From positions 38,821,516 through 38,885,515 of the forward strand of contig NC_057766.1 of the NCBI RefSeq assembly GCF_010389155.1: a stretch of 64,000 bases of DNA, given 5' to 3'. Below, one piece after another: positions 58,709 to 64,000 of this stretch. Source of the stretch: Erigeron canadensis. Its lineage: Eukaryota > Streptophyta > Magnoliopsida > Asterales > Asteraceae. Numbering within the stretch: position 1 is the first letter of the stretch; each line of letters starts with the position of its first letter. Under the pieces are notes generated by a model. That model searched no databases and was not told the origin of the DNA. It was given only the letters and a program-made list of their open reading frames with translations. The position numbers and the translations under genes are program-made.

Positions 58709-60501
58709 GTTCCCTAGATACTTAAGAATTTCAATGTACCTTTGAATGAACTTCCTAATGGCTTCTTATATGAGATAATTGACGATGACAAGTCCAACGG
58801 GTAACAGGTACAATATAGACATGTCTGTATGTGCATTGTTATCATCGTAAACTTACGTATATAGTTGTCGTTCATCATCACTGGCCGGCTAATTTTGTGC
58901 AAAAAGGGTACATTCGATAGAATGTCCATTATTTAAAATAGGGATATACTTGATTTATTTGTCCGCACATTCTTGTCTTATGTTCACTTGTTTCAATTAT
59001 GCTCTGTCCCTAACCAATATAATAATGTGTAGTCCGAAAAATTATTTATGCTTATGTTATAGCGGATTAGCGGCATACAAAAAGCTTGATACAAAATTTT
59101 TAACCAATATATATTCACTCATGATGCAATCTTGAGACAGATTAACGAATCAAAATTGATATCAATTACCTTGTAATGATTAAAATATATAATATCAGCC
59201 AATAATGTTTGTAGTTTACACTAATGGAATAATTGGGTGTGATGTTATCCTTTTTAGATAAGGACTCCCATTTGCCCTTTTTCTTATAAATGCCAACATA
59301 GTATCATGGTTACAGAGCATCCTACTATCTAGCACACAAAATAATGGTGTCATTCTAGTTAACGCTGAACTTATTTTTCTTCCACAACAAACACATTGAT
59401 AAGTAGATCACACAACTTATCATCTACATGATACATACATAGTAAGAAAAATGGAAAAAGTAATTCTATTACTCGGCTAATCACCAGAATGATAGTAAGA
59501 AAATGAGAAATGTAATTCTATCACTCGGCTAATCACCAAAGTGATAACCACACACAGAACGGTTATCAGTTATCACTTTGTCCCCCGTAGCCTCAACGTC
59601 ATTATGGTGTGATAGTCCTCCTACCACAGCCGTTGCGATTTACCTGGTGTAATACATACCGTAAAGGGTGTTGATCAAGTTATTTTCCTGATTTCTACTC
59701 TTGGTATGGTAACTAAATAAAAAATTATTAAATGTGACGAATTTGGTAATGTCTGTAGATATGCCTAAATAATATTGACAGATCAAATGTGTTAAAATTA
59801 AGAGAGAATATGTGAAAATCATCTATGTGTCACCACCAAATTTGTAGATATATTTTTAAACCTATCAAATTAGTCTCTCTATATAGTATTTTGATGGATA
59901 ATGAGCCAGCCAAAATGGTAATTTATTTTTTATTTACTTTATGTGCAAGTGTGCAACAATCTACCAATAGCGGAAGAAAGGGTCACCCATATACAAGAAA
60001 AAAAAAAAAATCAAAGTAACTTCTGCGGTTTTTGTAAACTAATGCGCTATTTTTTTGCCACATTTTTATTGAAAGCTACTACTTATGATGTTATTCTCAT
60101 ATATCTCAAATTCTTCATATTATTATATAATACTATACATAGTTTACATACAATACAGTCATATTCATATGTAACTTAGATATTGTCATATAAGTCTGTC
60201 TGTGTTTATAAAGTTGCATATTACAAAACAAGGAATCGCCAACCTCTCTCTTTAAAAAAACAAAACAATATAGAAAAATAAAGATAAATGTGTTTTAAAT
60301 TCATTAAACATTGCTTTCAAGATATCTTGGGCAATTCTCGGTAAAATCTGTATATTAGCGGGTGACACTTTACGTCTTTACATCTTAAGCATGATCTAAG
60401 TTTGAAACTTGATATTTAATTATAATTTAATAGTTGAGGATCTTTCAACTTACTAGTCATGTTGAAAGAATTTAAGATATATCTTTTGTCCACTATAGAA
60501 A
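58709..60501. other. Upstream region of the CoA-ligase gene
   Basis: No gene is supported. A diverged tandem duplication of about 53 bp (AGTAAGAAAA ... TCGGCTAATCACC) lies at about 59440-59545. It runs into a near-palindrome at 59537-59580 with arms CAAAGTGATAAC and GTTATCACTTTG. Confidence 0.5.
59440..59580. repeat. 53-bp tandem duplication followed by a palindrome
   Basis: Two copies of a unit with ATAGTAAGAAAA and ACTCGGCTAATCACC adjoin an inverted pair: CAAAGTGATAAC and, about 20 bases on, GTTATCACTTTG. Together they could extrude a hairpin. Confidence 0.75.
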
Positions 60502-60983
60502 CTATCCATATGTCTGTGCAATCCGGCGGTGGTAACGGCGACATGTGTTGGTAACGGCGACAACGCTGATAGTGGCGGTAGCAGTGTAGTTAATGTAAAA
60601 GTAATTCATGTAAAAGGAATAATGTAATTATTTAATAATTAATAATATATGTTGTAAATTAAGTATTTAAGTTAATTAAGGGTACTATAGATATTTTAAA
60701 TAATTATTATAGGTATTTTAATTGGAGATGTTTAAAATGATGTATAAAAGAAAAGGTTATTTGAATTCTTTTTTTTTAATTAGTAAAACAATCAATGAAT
60801 TAATATTCACGGTTATAAAAACCATAGGAAGAACATAACACATATCGTGACGTTACATTTGAAGATATTTTAAATAAATATTATAGGTACTTTAATTGGA
60901 AATGTTTAAAATAATGTATAAAAAAAAGGTTATTTGAAAAAAAAAAATGGAGGGCAACAAATACTTTTATTATGTAATATAGA
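60502..60983 (-). mobile_element. Helitron, minus strand (482 bp)
   Basis: In minus orientation it begins TCTATATTACATAATAAAAG after an A and ends near CCGCCGGATTGCAC then ATATGGATAG and T (a CTAG end with one changed base). The GC-rich GCCGTTACC/ACCGCCG block near the end resembles that of the copies at 3281 and 6106. Inside, a 75-bp direct repeat (about 60695-60770 and 60867-60941) begins GATATTTTAAATAA. Confidence 0.65.
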
Positions 60984-61872
60984 TATATATGTTATTTCAA
61001 ACTTCCGGATAATTAAGATTGGTGGCTCTCCTGTAGTAATATGTGAGATCCAAGTTATTCATGACCTTATATTGAGTTGTTGCCACATGCGAGGGAGGTA
61101 AGTGAGAATGGTCAAGCGGGATAAGCCGAGTGACAGAAGAAAAGCCAAGTGAGGGTTTGATTCGTATCATGGAATCAACTGATGCGCACCTGTGGAGGGC
61201 TTCAGGAGGTGGTCGCCACTCACCACACCATATACCTGATCATAACAAATGGGACCGTAATGTTACACCAAAATACTTGAAAAGGGACCCAGGAACCATC
61301 CAAAAGACTTGTAACCAGTTCAAACTTCAAACTGGCTGAAGGAGTTCTACACAATGCCCACAGCTGCATTATAGTGGTTGTAAGGCTTCGTATACCCAAG
61401 ACCATGAGTAAAAATAGCACCGTCGACCATGCTCTAGACTCCATTTCTGGGGTATTATGAATAACAGAGCCTGTTGAGTCGCATCGCAAACCAAAGCCAG
61501 AGTCTGATTGGGCTTAAACTAGTAATAACCATGAACATATTAAGCCATGCAGTACAATAATAAACAGAACACATAGAAAAACACACATTTAATCAGATGG
61601 TTAGAGTGCAACTAATTAATAAACACAACAGTAATGCATGAAACAGCGAAGTACTATTTCCTTCCAGTTCCACATAAAATTTGTTCCTCTGAATCTTTCT
61701 AATGTTCTGACCAATAAATTTTAACAATAAAACATTAACTCAGCATCATGTTTTTAGAACAACATGCTTGCATAATGATTATTATTTGTTAAAGATAAGT
61801 AAGGAGATATAAACCACAAGGCACCAAGAGGGAGGACTTTGCTGGCAATAAAAAGAGTTGACGATTGACTGT
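60984..61872. other. Spacer with unrecognised coding-like text
   Basis: Around 61190-61500 composition is higher in GC and several frames stay open; a plus-strand frame reads NFKLAEGVLHNAHSCIIVVV and KNSTVDHALDSISGVL before a stop. It could be a decayed exon, or simply 3' UTR of the NAC gene. No family was recognised. Confidence 0.35.
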
Positions 61873-63494
61873 TCAGCTCATGACTGATTTGGGACAAACA
61901 AGACTGCTGATCTTGAAGCTCAAGGAAAGAACCATGATCCACAGAAATAAGCAATAAAACAAGCTTCGAGACACTGCAGAATTCGCCTTGCGGGAACTCA
62001 AGCCAACAGTTTCTTGTGAATTTGTAGAACTGACGTCATTTTGCTCCACCCCGAATGAGAGAACAACATCGAGATGACCATTTTTTCCCAATGACCAGTC
62101 CACCTTGCACCCTGTGAAACAAACATCCCTTATTCGAATAATGCCTGTGGTAACGCGAACTGAGGTAGAAGCTTGAGAGGCAGCAGCCAGATATTTAGCA
62201 GGAAACTCTGATGCATATGCCGGTGGAGCAGATATGTTTTCCAGCATGCAACTCGTCCTCTGGAGAAATGGGTATGCAAAGTCTACAAAGACCAATGTAG
62301 AAAACATTTGAGATGTCGAAATAATCAGGGACTGTAAATGATAATCTGGTTTAGGTAAACCTGAAATACTCTGTCCTAAATGTTGAATTTTTTTATATAC
62401 CATTTAGCATGTTAAACTAACTAGAACACATACAGAGTTTCAAAATAATCCGTTTTAAAAAAAAAATGATTTATGAGGAAGACACACCTTGGCCGACTTT
62501 TGAAAGATTCAACATGTTACTATGAACTGATCATTATACTTTACCCATTTCACTGGTTGAATAAACAAAATACGACCTAATTGACCCACAAGTAAGCGGG
62601 TCGATAATTCTCTAGAAAATTGGTGCCTTTTTAACTACCTGTTGGCTTATCCAAGTCCTCTTTCTTTGAAGAGGAATCGAGATTGTTACACTGTCCTTCA
62701 AATGATTGTTGACTTGCTGAATCTGCCCCGTGAGTTCCTTCCATGCTACCTGTAGCTGAATCTGGATGTTCTTGGTTTGATGTGGAGGCAACATTGTTAT
62801 TATGTTCTTCAAGGTTACCGATAAAATCTTGATGGTCTACCTTAGAAGAGGCAAAATCATCATTCTGCACTTCAAAAAATTGCTGGCTAACATCACTCAA
62901 TTGATAGGTTTCTTCTTTTACATTCTGATCAATGGAAAGTAAAATTAATGTAGATTGATATGATTATAACAAAAAGGAGAAGAAACTAAAGTGATGGTTT
63001 GATACCTCAAAAGTGAGGGACGATCCAGAGAGTATCTTTTCACTTGAATCAAAAGCATAATCCAAGGTCTCCCCCTCTGGATTAAGAAACGAGGTATACG
63101 TATCAAACAGTTCAAGGCCAGGCTCTGTCTTGACATCATTTTTAATGTCATCTACTTCAAAGAATGAGCTTCCATCAAATTGGAAGTCACCGGTGGAAGC
63201 ATCAAAAAAGGGTTCATCAAGCAAATAATCCACATCAAAATCAGTGGTATTGCTCATTTCACCAATGTATTCATGCTTAACAGACGTAGGATCCAACTCA
63301 TTCTGCACGGGCAAATCAAACAACTTAGGTCCGTCTTCTTGCTCAGGCTGAGATTGACCCGCAATTCCACCCACTGAGAAGTTTTGGGGGTCATGTATCA
63401 TCTCTGTGGAGACTTCATCACTGCTAACATTGTCACCCTGATGGAATTCTAATAGAAGAGGACGATGTCCATCTGGTGTTTCTGATCCAAGAAT
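61873..63494 (-). CDS. Membrane-tethered NAC transcription factor (NTL type), 3' exons only
   Basis: Exons (minus) 63494-63006, 62924-62639 and 62282-61873 join in frame to 394 codons ending in TGA; upstream exons with the NAC DNA-binding domain lie beyond the right edge, and a CAG/GT pair at 63998-63996 may be the next donor. Recognisable parts: acidic activation-like region (YLLDEPFFDASTGDF, SSFFEVDDI), the segment SCMLENISAPPAYASEFPAK, IIRIRDVCF ... VDWSLGKNGHLDVVLSFGV, and a C-terminal hydrophobic helix (SLFYCLFLWIMVLSLSFK) that anchors the protein in a membrane. NTL-type NACs are held at ER or plasma membrane and released by proteolysis under stress. The middle exon holds an internal duplication (SQQFFEVQNDD and SQQSFEGQCNN). 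Intact in this window. Confidence 0.85.
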
Positions 63495-64000
63495 CTATGG
63501 TAAAAAAAAGCATTCATCAGAGCTATAAACATAAAAAAGGGGGAAAAAAAGAGAGAATCCTTTAACATGCCAAGTGAAACAATCAACGGAAATATGTGTC
63601 TAGAAGCAAATTCAATTATACAAATTGCCTAAGTTTGAAGTGCTGGTTTCTAAAAGTATATTACAGCATCAGATAGCAAACAAATACTACGATATTTTAG
63701 AGATAATAATCGTATATGTAAGAAAAATAGATAACACATTAGCTTTTTATAAAGACACGGAAGAAGAGGCTTTATTAGCCTTAAGGTAAAATAGCAAACA
63801 GCATCAGGATGCATTAATGACAGGGAAGTAAACTTATTGGTTGGTTAAGCTTCTTAAATAAAACAACCCAATCAGACACCCAAATCTGTTTTGTGATAAA
63901 ATCCACTACCCAAAGACAAAATATCTCAATCTAAGATGAAGCTAAGAATAGATAAGAGCATGTCAGAAAGATGAAGGTTTCATAAATATGCCAAAACCTG
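63495..64000 (-). other. Intron of the NAC gene
   Basis: AT-rich, no exon found. A minus-strand CAG|GT at the very edge (63998/63997) could be the donor of the preceding exon, making the whole stretch one intron. Confidence 0.5.

Noticed and set aside
1..64000. CRISPR arrays, bacterial operons, integrated viral genes
   Set aside because: No direct-repeat/spacer arrays, no ribosome binding site plus operon layout, and no pararetroviral coat or movement-protein-like frames were seen; all large elements are accounted for by plant transposons.

Overview
This is plant nuclear DNA. It is very AT-rich, its genes are split by GT-AG introns, and it is crowded with plant transposons (Helitrons, hAT, long-TIR elements, LTR retrotransposons, LINEs, a SINE). 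The gene families (F-box/LRR cluster, S40-like, membrane-bound NAC, 4CL-like, SmF) indicate a eudicot. The repeat flavour suggests an asterid, perhaps Asteraceae, but this is inference and cannot be proven from the sequence alone.

Layout. At 0.4-0.6 kb lies the first coding exon of a minus-strand gene that runs off the left edge. From 0.8 to 7 kb there is non-coding DNA with a fold-back element, Helitrons and a degenerate tandem-repeat field. From 7.15 to 18.2 kb there is an F-box/LRR cluster: two apparently intact genes (7151-8500 and 15686-18166) flank a heavily broken copy (10092-12976) and a remnant (13489-14110). The broken copy carries a solo LTR (5-bp TSD), a hAT MITE (8-bp TSD) and a 13-bp internal duplication. 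From 19.8 to 34.2 kb is a repeat-rich graveyard. It holds an L1-type LINE split by a 1.55-kb LTR-like insertion, a fragment of a BT1-type carrier gene, and two blocks of repeated phase-symmetric exon-like cassettes of unknown family on the minus strand. From 34.4 to 37.1 kb is an intact SmF (Sm-class snRNP) gene. From 37.7 to 41.5 kb is a complete, apparently autonomous hAT transposon with an intact four-exon transposase and a perfect 8-bp TSD. From 41.8 to 43.6 kb are a truncated LINE and a long-TIR element with a Helitron nested in it. At 44 kb is an S40-like senescence-regulator gene. From 44.4 to 50.4 kb there is nearly gene-free AT-rich DNA. From 50.5 to 55.5 kb is a 13-coding-exon Kelch/coiled-coil gene. 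From 56.3 to 58.7 kb, convergent with it, is a peroxisomal 4CL-like CoA ligase gene ending in SKL. From 61.9 kb to the right edge is the 3' part of a membrane-tethered NAC factor gene on the minus strand.

The housekeeping and regulatory genes (SmF, Kelch, 4CL-like, NAC, S40) look intact and unrelated in function; nothing suggests a biosynthetic gene cluster. The most distinctive items are the complete hAT element with GGTACC-rich subterminal repeats, the repeatedly hit F-box pseudogene whose insertion history can be read base by base, and the duplicated blocks of frame-preserving exon cassettes at 21.9-22.9 and 32.1-33.4 kb.
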